64,000 bases of DNA from Strongylocentrotus purpuratus (GCF_000002235.5 NW_022145596.1:29425867-29489866), one strand, 5' to 3'; positions 11,903-24,986 are shown, numbered from the stretch's first letter. Made by a program: numbers and translations. The notes: a model not told the origin generated them from the sequence alone.

Positions 11903-12060
11903 TAATAATATTAATAATATTCGGCTTTTATAGCGCCCAATACATCGATACAACGATGTGTCATAAGCGCTTTACAGATAATATACTACCCCGGTTATCG
12001 GATTCTGGCTTACCCGCACACAATGTGTGCACATTCTCCACTCCCTGAGTACAGTTTCAC
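11903..12060 (-). mobile_element. SINE 3' part, minus strand
   Basis: Reading the minus strand, a body with GTAAGCCAGAATCCGATAACC leads to AAGCGCTTATGACACATCG, GGGCGCTATAAAAGCC and an (ATT)n tail at 11903. This is the usual architecture of a SINE 3' end with a simple-repeat tail. No tRNA head was found, so the copy is 5' truncated or diverged. Confidence 0.6.
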
Positions 12061-12199
12061 GGGTATGTACTAAGTTTCGAGAAAATAATTGTAGTGTTAC
12101 AAGAAACATGATGAATAGGAAAGTGGTCCCCAATTGCATTACAGTCATTCGCCAATATGAAATTTCCAAACATGGAATGATCTAAGTTGTCAAAACATC

Positions 12200-14390
12200 C
12201 ATGGCGTCTTTATTTTTATCGGATTTTTTTCTTCAAACTTTCATTAATCACATTCCTTTGTATTGTTTCGCTTTTCTTTCAAACTAAATTACAATCAGTG
12301 TCAGATTGCCCTACCCCCTCATGGGTGTAGCCAGAGGACGTGAAAAATAATTGTACCCACGTTACATATATCTTATTGTTATAATCTACATTATAAAGGC
12401 AAATTGAGCGCCTATTATCCTTGTTAAACTTGTCTGAACATTTGCTTTGGCTGCCCCCCCCCCCCCTCTTTTTTGAAAACATGGCTACTTCAATGCTCAC
12501 TTTCCTAAGAGAGTCTGCTCAGAACTTATTAAGCATGCAATGTATGCAGGTGGGCTAATGTAATACAACGACCATCAAATCCTCTTAAAAACAACGGCTA
12601 TGTTTTGAAGTCAATTATGCATTAAAACATCTGCAATCACCTATTTCTTCTTTCTTCAACGTTATTTTTAATCTAGATTCTTCAACTGGCAATTTTGGGG
12701 ATGGAAAGGGCGTAGGTTAAACAGTCATGTGATAAATCAACATGGTTAGCGTCTGGTTGAGATGTTCCTTACTTCTATTACATATTGAATGTTACTGACG
12801 CCAACTCCCAAAATAAATAACACCTAATTTAAAGTTTTTCATAATAAAACACATCTTTCTACTGTCGCTAATTCATGTAATATATTTGCTCAAAGCCATT
12901 CCACCTAGAAAAGGTTTCTTTCACTAAACCAGTTATATTTATTGCTGAATAAATGTTTCCGATGAGAATTCGATCAAAATAATATTATTGCTTACCACGC
13001 AATTCGTTGTGATTATTGTTATAAGCCTAAATTGGCAATGATTTAAAGACTGTCTGCTCGCGTTCATCGCTCGCTAGCAATCAACTCTGCGGATCATTAG
13101 AACACTGTCGACAATAAAGAGAGAGACGTGAAAATGTGAAATCGAGTTTTCTCTACCAATGTCGTCATGTTCGATAGATGGCGCCATAGAGAAAGAATGT
13201 TCCCCAATCGGTGCCCTGCGGCACTCCAATCATACATGTGGATATGCGTAGAAACCAGAGGGGAGGTTGGTACGTGCATAAACCAGCATCTCCTGGTTAA
13301 CCATCAGCCAAGTCGAGAGGAGGAAATAATGAAATGGCGGAAGGGTAAAGCTCATCTTCGGGAAAATGAAATTCATGTCATGTCTCTTCAAACGCTTACC
13401 AATATTATTGTCATGAAGTTAATGTTTGAACGCACAACTGCACTGGCAATGTCATTTCAAAAGTATGGACAAAGACGTTTATAAAACAAAGGTCGACGAG
13501 GGTAAATACAAAAATATGCATCGTGAAAAAAGTTGCAGAATGGGGCAATGCGCTGATATAATATTCACATGTTTGGGGAAACCATGATGTCAAGATTTTC
13601 TTCTTATTTGATATGGTTTGAATTATGATCCTATGTTAAAAAGCACGTATTAAAGTAGTTATCAGTATAATATGTGAATTTGCTGTGCTAGGATACATCA
13701 ATCTTAGTCATTCTTTTTTCGAAAATATAACGGTGTAAAACATAGAGTATAGAATATATTCAAGATAACATTTAGTTCATTAGAGTGAGTATGAATTATA
13801 ATTATGTAGGACAAGCTGGTGTATTCTATTCATTTGTCATGGTTGCACCCACTCATAATTATTATGGGAAGTATTATTTTACAATCAAGACTTGAAAGCA
13901 GGATTAATTCATCTCAATCAATTGAAATAATTCCATATAACATTTATAAATGCACTTTTAATAGAAGTTCGTTTATACCGTTTTAAGCGTTTGGATAAAT
14001 ACGTCACAATAGGACATTGGCCTACATTGCAAACCACGCGATTATTTTTTATTTTTAGTCGATATCACGTAAGACATAAGCCTGACTCGACTGTTCACAA
14101 TTTTCACCATCAAATGCATTTATATTCCCAATGTAATCTGCTCTATCGAACCCATTGTTCAAATCTACTACCATGATCCAGTAAGAACTGATTTAGATTA
14201 CTGCGATTGATACTTTATCCATTATCCTAAAAATAGCATTACGTTTTGTAATCGTTTGTTTTGATTATCTTTTCCAGCTTGAATCAATGTTCATAAGCTG
14301 TTCGCACCATTTGCGGAAATGTGTGTTTTTCATTGTTTGCCCTACATAGCAACGTACTTTTAAAGATACAAATAATCACATTTAGAAATG
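12200..14390. other. Intron stretch without recognised features
   Basis: AT-rich intron. A short C run lies near 12465. Open frames of up to about 105 codons (for example at 13167-13484, plus strand) have no family resemblance and no obvious splice sites. Confidence 0.6.
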
Positions 14391-14724
14391 AAATCGATAG
14401 AGTTTTGCAATTAGGCGCAATAATCACTAATGTTTTCTTTAATTTGTATTTGGTATACCTTTTTTTCTTTCTTGTATTAAAGCAAGATACAAGTTTTATA
14501 CACATTTTTTTTGTTGAGAATCATGAAGTAGAGTTATGTTTGTTTTTTTTTTTTTTTAAATCGATAGAGTTTTGCAATTAGGCGCAATAATCACTAATGT
14601 TTTCTTTAATTTGTATTTTGTAAACTTTTTTTCTTTCTTGTATTAGAGCAAGATACATGTCCTTTACACATTTTTTTTTTGGGAATCATGAAGTAGAGTT
14701 ATGTTTGTTGTTTTTTTTAAAAAC
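14391..14724 (+). repeat. Tandem duplication, 167-bp unit
   Basis: Two copies in direct orientation start at 14391 and 14558 with AAATCGATAGAGTTTTGC and end with ATGAAGTAGAGTTATG plus a T run. They differ by few changes, mostly in T-run length, so the duplication is fairly young. Confidence 0.9.
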
Positions 14725-15066
14725 GTTTTATTTTAATCTTCGTTCTCTCTTTGTTGTTGTCTCTCAATTCCTTTGCTTCTCCTCAGGCGCCTGTCTCCAT
14801 CTTCCCTCTATTTCTCACCTGTTCTCTATATCATACCCATGAGGATCCGTGCACTATTCAATCCTCACAATGGTTGTCCTATGGTTGCCATATTTCAAAG
14901 ATTCGTTCTCAGTAAACAACTCAATAGTCAAGATATCGTTCATGGTAAAGTTGATGACAGCATTAGGTCTTATTAAACTTGAACTTGACAAAATTCTCTA
15001 AAAATACCTCGCCTGTTGCGTTTGATTATAATCCGCCACTTCCTTAACATTATGAACATTTCACTG

Positions 15067-15082
15067 CCCCCCCCCCCCCCCC
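15067..15082. repeat. Poly-C tract
   Basis: Homopolymer of 16 C, one of many such tracts in this window. Confidence 0.9.
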
Positions 15083-15185
15083 GTAGGCGTACAGCCCTTA
15101 GACTTGCGGGAGTTTAAGTCATTCAAGAATGGGGAAATACACAATATCAGGGCAACCATCAATTCATATCCTTAATAATAACGTT

Positions 15186-15422
15186 TTATTTATTTATTTA
15201 TTTTTATTTATTTATTTACCCAGGGTAGCCCCTTCAGTTATGAAACTGCTTTACCAGCGGGCCCTGCATAACATAATATGTTATTACTATATGCTGAGCA
15301 CCTAGCTGGAAGGCAGAAGGTCCCATTGTTAAAAGTCTTTGGTATGAATCGGCCGGGGTTCGAACCCACGACCTCCCGTTCTTGAGGCGGGCGCTCTAAC
15401 CACTGAGCCACCATGCCCGGTT
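15186..15422 (-). mobile_element. tRNA-derived SINE, minus strand, near complete
   Basis: Read on the minus strand from 15422: CCGGGCATGGTGGCTCAG, A box TGGCTCAGTGGTTAGAGC (about 15393-15410), an anticodon-arm-like segment, B box GGGTTCGAACCC (15357-15367), a body of about 120 bases, and an AAATAAATAAAT-type tail ending near 15186. Order and spacing fit a tRNA-headed SINE transcribed by RNA polymerase III. It is the best-preserved SINE in the window. Confidence 0.88.
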
Positions 15423-15429
15423 GCAGCTA

Positions 15430-17300
15430 GGTTGATTTTATCTCTTTTTTTCTTCAATGAACTGAAGCCCCCACCCTCGCCTGTCAAATTTGTGCCCTAT
15501 GATACGCCCATACCCATTTATGTTTGTACCATGAATTCCGCCGCTCGTTGTAATACGTCGCGGGCTAAAAGCTTCCTCCTATTCTCTTCAAATCGTTTTG
15601 CGTCATCTCGCCTCCGAATCGTCTCTACAAGGTCCCTGGACTGGGGTTATTTAGTGCTTTGATTAAGTGCATTCGTTTCGTCACAATGAAATAAATCTTT
15701 ATCTCGTCCGCACTGCAAGATCATCGTCGTCCGTTCTCTTTGCATCTTTTTGAAAATCGATAATACGAAATTGTATTGAAACTGTATCAATTCATCGGCA
15801 GGAACATCGTGTTCAGTTTTCTTTGTGTTTCTTTTCTTGAAAATATCAATTCAAAATGTTCTTGATACTGAATGAATTCAATGAAGAAACCCAAAGTTGA
15901 TATATGTTTACTCTATATATATCAGTATTTTATGTGAAAGTAAACAGACATTAAAACGATGGATGTGGAATTTAAATGGGTGATGGCTGCGTTGGTAAAT
16001 TGCCCATCTCAATATGGCATTTTCTTTCCATACAGCGCACCCTTGGTCATGTTGATTCGGGCGATGCTGGAGGGGGAAATGAGCATAAGAGGTGAGGAAA
16101 TAAAAGATTTAGATTTCTGTCACAAAATGAATAAATTTGATGGTTATTTTAATAAATGTTATAGACTTTACACCAGAATTCGACGATTTTTATTTTCGTT
16201 TTTGTTTCTTGCGTAGCCGGATCATAATTTATTTTAGTAGATTTGTTTCCTACATCGCCCCCTCCCCCAGTATACATGTTCTAGTGACGCCCCAGCTTTT
16301 AGTGGCTTTTAAGAATGCAATTATAGGGGGGGGGGCACATTTCCAATGCCAACAGCCCCTTTCATTGATTCGTCCATGAAAATGCTTTTAATTATACACC
16401 GTGCTTCATGTGCTAATATCTACCGCGTATCAATTTTTAATTGTAAAGGATGGGTAGCATTTTAACGGCGAGGTTATTTGATTGTAGTGTTTCATTAATA
16501 AAAACTGTGGCTTGTTGACAATTGCATTAAATGTTCAGTACCACAAATAGGTAACATATTTTAAGGAGAGGCTGGTCATATCAAGTTAGACATAATTGAT
16601 GTTATATGAATAATTGGCGTGGTTTGAACAGACTAGTTGCCCAATTCTTCCCTTGCCGATTTATCAATGATTAATTGGCTAAACTTTATGGTCCTTGAAA
16701 CAATTTCAATTTGCATCTCGATAGCCGCATTAATTACGAACAAATCCCTGCACCTAATTCTCTCCTTCTTCTTTTTTTTCTTCTTTTTTTAGGGGGGGGG
16801 GTTATGTTTCAGTTGTTTTCTTTTTAACTGATTATTCACAACTTCTCGTATTATTTGAAGAAGACAAAAATGCAAATCGTAACTAAATATTAGTCTTCAT
16901 AGCAAATATTTCATGTGTATTTTTGGAAGACAGTGAGGTTTTCGATACAATAACCTCGAATTATCAGTTCGCTAACAAAACATCAATATTACGTTTTTAT
17001 ATGATTTTCGTGCTACCATGCAGTCACCAATAGAGTTTGTTCTATGTGATTAAACATTTGTCAATCTTAATTCTTGAAGACAATTTGATATTCAGTTTGT
17101 TATTAAATTGTTCTAAATATACCTGACTTGACTTTTCAAGGTGCTTTTGATTCCGATTTGCTAATGGATGACGTACCAGCAATGACCTTGAAAGTACGAA
17201 GAGAATGGTGACGAACAAAAACATTCATTTGTAGCTCAGTGCCTCAGTCAGAGTTGGAGAAAGTGATTAGCCTCTACATATTGATCTGTGCTATTGACGT
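15430..17300. other. Intron stretch without recognised features
   Basis: AT-rich intron with G runs near 16328 and 16792 and short C-rich patches near 16260. No exon or repeat family could be recognised. Confidence 0.6.
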
Positions 17301-17303
17301 GCA

Positions 17304-17370
17304 GGATGGATCAAATGTTTGGCTTGACATCTATTCATCATCCTTTCCCTCTTATGCTCCCCTATCCCTG

Positions 17371-17411
<41 letters not shown>

Positions 17412-17619
17412 AGAGTTGTCTCCATTTCTCTCATTTTCAGTCTGTCTCTCTTTCTTTGTCTCTTTCTCTCTCTGTCTCACTCCTTCTCTCTCTCAAGAAT
17501 GGATCAAATGTTTGGCTTGACATGTATTCATGGTTCATTCCACCCTTTCCCTATTCTGCTTCCCTATCCTTACATCTCTCTCTTTCTTTCTCTACAGTTT
17601 TCTCCATTTCTCTCATTTT

Positions 17620-17660
<41 letters not shown>

Positions 17661-17938
17661 ACTCTCACTCCTTCTCCCTCTCAAGGATGGATCAAATGTT
17701 TGGTTTGATAAGTCATGTATTCATCGTTCATTACATACTTTATCTCTTATGCTCCTCTATCCCTGCCTCTCTCTCTCTTTCTTTCACAAGACTTCTCTCC
17801 ATTTCTCTTATTTTCAGTCTGTCTTTCTCTGTCTCACTCTCACTCCTTCTTACTCCTTCTCCCTCAGTCAAGGATGTATCAAATGTTTGGTATTCATCGT
17901 TTATTCTACAATTTCTCTATTCTGTTCCTCTATCCCTG

Positions 17939-17975
<37 letters not shown>

Positions 17976-18339
17976 GTCTCCCTCTCTCTCTTTCTTTAGC
18001 TAGAGTTTTTTTCCATTTCTCTCATTTTCAGTCCCTCCTTCTTTGTCTCTTCCTCTCTCTGTCTCACTCTCACACCTTCTCCTTCTCATGGATGGATCAA
18101 ATGTTTGGTTTGACATGACATTGTATGCATTGTTCATTTAATCCTTTAACTCTTCTGTCCCCCCCCCCCCGCCCCCTCCATTTGAATTTCTCTTTCTTGT
18201 TCTAGCGTTTTCTCCATTTCTCTCATTTTCAGTCTGTCCCCCCTTCTTTGTCTCTTTCTCTGTCTGTCTCACTCTCACTCCTTTAACCTCTCAAAGACGG
18301 ATCGAATTCGGAGGTGTGACATGTACCCTTCTTCCTTCT

Positions 18340-18377
<38 letters not shown>

Positions 18378-18760
18378 CCTGACAGTCTATTTCTATGCTA
18401 ATATATCTGCTTGTCTCCCCCTCTCTCTCCCTCACTCTATCTCTCTCTCTCTCTCTTTTTATTTTCTCTCTCTCATTCTCTCTATAACATTTATAAGATG
18501 GATGAAATGCTCGGTTTGACATAATTATATGAATTGTTCATTCCATCCTTCCCCTTCTGCTCCCCTATCCCTGTTTCTCTCTATCTTTCTCTAGCGTTTT
18601 CTTCTCTCTCTCTCTCCATTTTCTCTGTCTGTATTTTGTACTTTCTCTTTACTCTTCCTAAGGATAGATCAAACATTCGGTGTGATAATAATGTAAGATT
18701 GTTCATGTCGCTATCCCTTTCCCTCTGTATTCCTCTGTATATGCATATCTGTTCACCTCC
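17304..18760 (+). repeat. Minisatellite, about 160-220-bp units, pyrimidine-rich, 8 units
   Basis: A marker GGATGGATCAAATGTTTGG opens units at about 17304, 17497, 17685, 17872, 18090, 18297, 18498 and 18661. Each unit continues with a CTCCCCTATCCCTG-like stretch, a (CT)n run, CTCCATTTCTCTCATTTTC and a second pyrimidine stretch. Unit length varies because the CT runs vary. Serine/leucine-rich open frames of up to 220 codons span it but follow only from the repeat. Later units are the most diverged. Confidence 0.92.
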
Positions 18761-19147
18761 ACTCTCCCCCCCCCCCCCCCTCTCTCTCTCTTCCAACCTC
18801 TCCCTCTCTCTTGTTACCTTTCTGCTTCACTGCTTCTATTTTACCCTCACTTCCTTCACAATGTCTTTTTCTTCAACATTTATATTTGCAATCAACATCT
18901 ACGTCATGCAATTTAAACTACTAATGCCGATTATGTGCACAACCTAATGAAGAGAAATGCCTCTGACATTTCATAGACTGATCCCTTCTTTAACCATAAG
19001 ACTTTTGGAAATGAATGTCATTTAATCACTTTCATCACGAAAACCTTTGCATTTTTTGTATTAAAATGATGAACCAAGATTACTTTATTTTCACAAAGAC
19101 GTTATTTCTTATTAGAACTCTATGAACACAGAGAAACACATTACACA

Positions 19148-19149
<2 letters not shown>

Positions 19150-19184
<35 letters not shown>

Positions 19185-19230
19185 GCATTTGATTGCCAAG
19201 TGGATTTGGCGCCATACAAACCAATATTAT

Positions 19231-19266
<36 letters not shown>
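19150..19266. repeat. (CT)n and (TTA)n microsatellites
   Basis: CT run at 19150-19180 and a perfect TTA/ATT run at about 19231-19266. Confidence 0.92.
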
Positions 19267-19903
19267 GCGTTTTCAACAGCATACCAAAGTCTTTACATAA
19301 TTCTTTCGGTAGAAAATTGACTTTTTGTATCTTATTGTATATAATTTTATCTTTTTCTTCTCGTTTTTCTCCCGCACAGTGATTAAAATGTATAATAATG
19401 CTCTCCTATATGACAAAACGTAACTATAAATTGACTCCCACAATAAATCTCCTCGAAATCAAGCATTACTTATGTGCATATAGAGAGCTTCAATATCGAG
19501 GGTTTTTTTAGGTAATGAATAAATTTCACAACATTAGAGACGTGACAGTTAATGTGATAATATTTTTGGGTTTTAAGAAAACATTGTATTACCAAATAAT
19601 AATTTAAGAACAAATTTTCGCACTTGTGGAAGACTGTAGAAATCGTCAAGAAAATATAATGGACCTGACTGTTTTCATTTTTGCTAACTATTGGAAGACT
19701 TGGAAACTGAATTATTAAATCATCACTTGGGCGGCTATAACTATTATATTGCCATTCATTACAACCTTCATTAACAAGTTAAACTATATCAATACTGCTT
19801 TGACCTACATGCGCGTAAACAAATACGACAAATGCTCTTGAATGTACAGCTAATAATCGGTTTGTGGCGCTGCAGTTCTCATCCAGACCATAATATAGGC
19901 CTA

Positions 19904-20188
19904 CAGAGTTTGGCCAACTTGCTTTAAATAGGTCACATCGTGGCGTATATTCTTTTATTTTGTGCTTGCTCAACAATGTAAAATTCGCAATTTGACCCTT
20001 ATACTACTAAGATTTAAACCCGATGCTAAGCTTAATCTTTTGAACAAAATCGAGTTAAACATTTAGTCTCAGGTCCAGGTTTTCTTTTTGTTAAACGCGA
20101 TTTCAAACCTAGAGTTTGGTTTAACTCAATTAGTAGTATGCGGACCACTGAGTTCATTTGCAACTAGAACAGCGTTTGCCAAACTCTG
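19904..20188. mobile_element. TA-flanked short inverted-repeat element, copy 2
   Basis: The left end CAGAGTTTGGCCAAC (19904-19918) and right end GTTTGCCAAACTCTG (20174-20188) are inverted and flanked by TA at 19902-19903 and 20189-20190. The first 90 bases match the reverse of copy 1 near 2690-2781 (GGTCACATCGTGGCG, TTTTGTGCTTGC). The right part differs from copy 1, so the two are related variants with different interiors. It is non-coding and mariner-like by target. Confidence 0.75.
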
Positions 20189-20199
20189 TATATAGATGG

Positions 20200-21335
20200 C
20201 TCTGCATCAAGTCTTCGGCATCTAGCGCCACTGGATGGTGATGATGGGCATCAGGAGGAGAAAGGATGCGGTGTTGGTCTGATGATGGAGATGATGGAAT
20301 GCTCGACTTGTTTGTATATTGGTAATTCAACTGTACCCTGCTATGTTTATCGAGATTCTGGAATGTGAATTGTTATTAGCATACAATCAGATTTCCTTTT
20401 TTTTTATTAGCAGCTGCCGTGGCTCACCCACCAACTTAGGATGCGTTTGGATATTGTCCCCGCGAACCCAATTGCCTAATACCATTTTGCTCCCAAAATA
20501 TCCCACCCCTCGAACATCTCCCCTCCGCTCCTTGAAATACTTCGCTTGCATCATGATAGTCCTTTTCCTAATTCTATCTCAATCTTAACTTAACTCATGT
20601 TTTGCAATTCTTCATGTACTCTCAATTTTTAATATTCACACCCTCCTTCAGGTCTAATTACTTCATCAAGTTCACGATTAAAATGGGCTTCGCAAACAAT
20701 CCACGCCCTTGCTTTATGAGTGTTCTCTTTGCATTTCCCTGGGGAACATTATACAAAACCAATTCCAAAAGAGTAGTAGGGAGGCTTTAAAGAATAACAC
20801 ATTTCCCCAAACAACAAAAAGGCGGTCTGTGTGTACCTCTATCTCTAATATCCGTGCCTACACTAGCACTCTGTTTACATAGTCCACGGCTTCGCATCGA
20901 AATTAAATATCTTAAGGTGTACCCTGAATTCCTCGACGCTCTCTCGAAAACGGACCAAACGCCTCCAACACGTCGCTGTAAGAAGATACCGGGGAGATAT
21001 TAGAATTTACTTCGAAAGCTCGAAACAAACCAGAAAACAACATCAGAACGCCGGAAATCGGATGCCTTTTCAGCGACAATAATTTCTTTTCTCGGTGGCT
21101 AATCGGGGATGTCACGGTCCCTGGGTTTCTCTATAGGGACGTAACGTGATACAACACTCAAGCTTATCTCGGACATCAATAAAATGACTCTAACGGTTGA
21201 GGGTACCATGGACATGACAATGCAATGTGTACATCGCTTGGCCACTGTATGAGAAACTCTAGTACGACTCTTAAAGCCAATTCCCCCCCCCCCCCCCGAG
21301 CTTTTAGGCACCTGGACTTTCTCGTTCATTTTCAA
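20200..21335. other. Intron stretch without recognised features
   Basis: Includes a GAT-rich patch at 20225-20295 and a C run at about 21283-21297. Nothing else could be recognised. Confidence 0.55.
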
Positions 21336-21339
21336 GTAT

Positions 21340-21880
21340 CTGTTTTAGACCTATAAAAGCGTAATTTTGTTTGGTATATCCTTAAGCGTTTCGTACGTAG
21401 TTTTTAATACTTTCCGACACCGTATCTTGTGGCAATATAGATTTTATTTTGTTTTGATGTAGCTGACCGTGGAGATCAGATACTTTGGTTTAGAGTGTGA
21501 TCTACATCCAACGCTTGCAGATATGAAGATGACATTTTGTTTAGACTAAGCCTTAGGATACTGCAAATTTCGACTTTAATACTTTTTCTACACCGTATCT
21601 TTTGGCAAAACTAATACAAGAATGAACGTGATCGTGGAGATCAGTTTATTGGGTCTAAAGTTATACAAATCGAGCACTTGCAGCTATAACGAGGGCATTT
21701 AGTTTTGAACATGCCGTAGGAATACTGGAAGTTTCATTTTGAATACTTTTCTACACCTCATCTGCAAAACTAATATAAAAATGAAGTCGTCTGCGGATAT
21801 CAGATAATTGGATTTAAAGTAACCAAAATCAAACACTTGCTGTTTATAAACAGAACGCATATAAAGTCAATCCAACATCT
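21340..21880 (+). repeat. Degenerate tandem repeat, about 165-172-bp unit
   Basis: Three units are visible through the shared run AATACTTT.C.ACACCGTATCT (starting about 21406, 21578 and 21742), each followed by AACTAATA.AA.ATGAA, GTGGAGATCAG, GGTTTAAAGT and ACACTTGCAG. Copies are well diverged, so this is an old array. Confidence 0.75.
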
Positions 21881-21889
21881 TAAAGATCA

Positions 21890-23035
21890 ATATAATTTTG
21901 AGGTACATGTATTGATGAAGCTGAGTTAAAGAAGGTGAAGGAGAAAACAATCAAGAAGAAACAAGATGAGGGTGAAATGATATTAAAGTTGATGACTTCA
22001 CAATTAAGAGAGAGCTGTGTAGTACGCTTTTGAAGGCTCTTGACTCTCACTAGAGGTCCCGTTTTTATCCTCAATGATTTCATCATCGGAAAAGTTGTTT
22101 CGATTAAAATTGCCCCTCTCGACCTGGGCGTTTTAAATGGGTATAACTGACGATGCTGGGGTGTATATACATGTACACCTGCGGGGGTCCGCAGAAAAGA
22201 GCGTTATTAACGCTGAAATGGTTACCCTAGACAAATAATATCAAATGAACATTTCCTATTATATGATTGAAGGTTTCTGGGCTATAATGTGGCAACCCAA
22301 ACTTTCATTCTTACCAGAATTATCGGGAGGGTACAATTTGAAATTATTGGTGCGCAACTAGACATTTGAAAATCTTCAACAGATTTAATATACTCTAAAC
22401 CAGAGGCCGGGAAGAAATAAGAAACTTGTTAATACAAGGGATAGAGCAACGTCAATATGGCGCTGCTCAGTGGCTGCCGGGCTCACGATCAATTGGGCAA
22501 AAAGAATTTCCGTTTAGGTTTAATAAAATTTGGAGTGGACTATTAGGCTATTATTATTATTATTAAATTTTACGAAAGGATCGTTCGTGTTGCCTATAAC
22601 TAATTTCCACACAAATGATTTGACTAATATAATTCTATCAACTAACTCTGTAAATTGTAGTAACAATGTATGCTTTAAGAATTTTTTTTCAACAACAAGA
22701 CTCGGTGCAAGAAGGTAACTCTGTGGTAATTCGACTCCGATTAAGTAAGCAAGTCTATAAAAAGCTTCCCGTAAACACTCCTTCATACCTCACTCATTTC
22801 CACTAATCCCATCGACTTAGCTGTAAAATGCTTTAAGCTATACACCACACGTGCTATGTTTCTTAAGTCTAATGAAATTATAATTACGTCTTCCATGTCT
22901 TAAGGTAACGTATCACATTGGTTTTTAACGGCTCTAGTTGTAATTACACAACGCATTTTCAGTCTATACCTTTACACAACGTAAATGTCAGGTACAGTCC
23001 CAGTTTTTAGTCTGATCTGTTTGTGGAAATGTTTA
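21890..23035. other. Intron stretch without recognised features
   Basis: AT-rich sequence with a short ATT run near 22550. No supportable gene or repeat. Confidence 0.55.
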
Positions 23036-23039
23036 ATTT

Positions 23040-23325
23040 GATGTCACTAGAATATCGTCAGCCCATCATTTAATTTATTTATTTTTTCTCTCGAAAATAG
23101 AGAACCAATAGTCATGTGTCTGATATAAAGAGTGGCTACTTCTACAATAACCAGGTCGAGTAAATACACCTTTTAATTAGATTCACTAGAATATCATTCA
23201 ACTGTATATCTAAAGCCTACCTTGTCATATTTGTGTTTCTTTGTTACGAGTGAATTACCAAGCATGTGTATGATAATAAGCGTGGCTACTTCAACACCAA
23301 TAAATCAACCATCAGGTCGAGAAGA
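23040..23325 (+). repeat. Degenerate tandem duplication, about 140-150-bp unit
   Basis: TCACTAGAATATC occurs near 23044 and 23184. GAGTGGCTACTTC and GCGTGGCTACTTC occur near 23131 and 23282, each followed by an A/C-rich stretch and CAGGTCGAG. This looks like two diverged copies. Confidence 0.65.
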
Positions 23326-24343
23326 TATAATTGAATAATTTTAGCAGCATAACAAAACACATACAGGGTAAATTTACAATTTCTATTCAATCAAATAACA
23401 TACCATAAAGGATGGGGGAAATGGCTGCAAAAATTGGACTCAGTCTTTATATTTAACATTCACTTTGCATGGAGGTATTGATTTATATGTAGTGTATACA
23501 ATATTTTAACGATTATAAACACAAATGGTATTTCATAGATTCAACGAATGTCACATTGTGCCCCTACTTTTCCAGAGTTAAATTGTTAAAATATGATTTG
23601 GGATATTTTTACGCCTGAGGGAGGCACCATGTTCGCATTGACCGATACTATTGTGCTCTTGAAGTAAATAAAATAAAGATTACATTATACACAATCGTTC
23701 TAGATGGTATATGAGTCTCCAGGCGCTCTAACCACATATTATACGACACTCCGACAACTCAATGCTTCTTCCCTCCTTGTCTATTTAACTATGTATCCTC
23801 GCACGTGGAACCAAGGATCGAATTACACTTCGCTTTAATTGACGGGCAATAGCAATCATTTGAATCGAAGTTATTTGAGAGGACGTTATTTATGTTAGTG
23901 CAAAATTAGACATCATAGAGGGCCTGGAGAAGAGCTGCTTACTTTTAAAATGTTTTCTTCATATGAATGTATTCGTATTATTATATTTTGACATGTTCGT
24001 ATCCTTAATTTAGACTATATGTATAGATTAATGATTTTATCTATGCATGAATGGTTTGTTATATTGATTCCTTGTCTACAAAATGTATGTAGTATCTCGA
24101 TACAAAAGGGCAGCTTTCAGTTATTTCTTAGCCTTTTCCTTTAAAAAAAAACATCCTACTAAGATAATTTATACGCCCTTTTTTAATATTTGAGACAAAT
24201 ACAGGGTTTTTATGGTGAAAATCTATCTAATGCTTTAATTTATTTTTTACATTACACTTTTTTCCATGTTATGCCCTAAATCTATTATTTTCTACTACAA
24301 TAAATAATATACAGAAATGTGGGTGGACTTATGTATCCTCTAC

Positions 24344-24345
<2 letters not shown>

Positions 24346-24381
<36 letters not shown>

Positions 24382-24400
24382 CAGTTTTTATATAGCGATG
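24346..24400 (-). repeat. (AAT)n microsatellite, possible SINE tail
   Basis: An AAT run followed by CAGTTTTTATATAGCG, which resembles the SINE tail at 11903 read from the same side. The rest of the element is too diverged to follow. Flanking 23330-24970 shows nothing else. Confidence 0.5.
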
Positions 24401-24986
24401 AGCATGTATGCTTTGGCAACCATTTAGGAATGACATCATCCGTATCATATTCAGATTAATTATGTTGCTGCTTCATTTCTCATTTCCCCCTTATTTGTCA
24501 CTGTTTTGCAAACCGGGGAATAAAATGGGCGCATGTATGGATGTTTGCAATATGATTTCTGTTTATGTTTACAAAATAGATGGCAGTAAAACTTAAAACT
24601 CGATAAAAAATTTCGATATAATTCAGTTTATCCTTAATCTCTCTAGATTATACGTCAATGTACATAGTCACTTGGGTAAAAATGATATATAAAATCAGAT
24701 TACTGATTTATGTATTTATGTATTTTCTATGCTATCTTTATAGAAATTTCTATAAAACAATTATTTTGCGAAATTTTCAAAAGTTTTAAATACGCGAACG
24801 ATCCTTTAGTGAAGGTTGTTGGAGGTAGACGACAGTTTTTCTTTCACTCACCAATATGACATTAGTTGATAACGATAATGATGGTACTTTGAATAATCAA
24901 ATGGATAAGCTAATTATACGATTCTCATACAATACGGCAGAGCACTAATTTATGGCTCTATAAAATTAAGGATTACAGTGGCTTAC

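Larger units (their letters stand above)
4733..24986 (-). other. First intron of the CCK-type receptor gene, about 20.25 kb
   Basis: This is the stretch between the GTAAGC donor at 24986 and the pyrimidine-rich acceptor at 4733. It is a phase-1 intron that interrupts a Gly codon at the start of TM3. I see no conserved protein exon on either strand inside it. It is packed with mobile and tandem repeats, listed separately. Regulatory elements could be present but cannot be recognised from one sequence. Confidence 0.88.

Noticed and set aside
17456-18118. 220-codon Ser/Leu-rich open frame with repeated NGSNVW-like pieces
   Set aside because: It follows exactly from the pyrimidine-rich minisatellite; unit length is not kept to multiples of three and composition is that of CT repeats.
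23713-23760. Minus-strand GTGGTTAGAGCGCCTGG, resembling a tRNA/SINE A box
   Set aside because: The downstream B box is missing and the flank is unlike the window's SINEs; too little to call.
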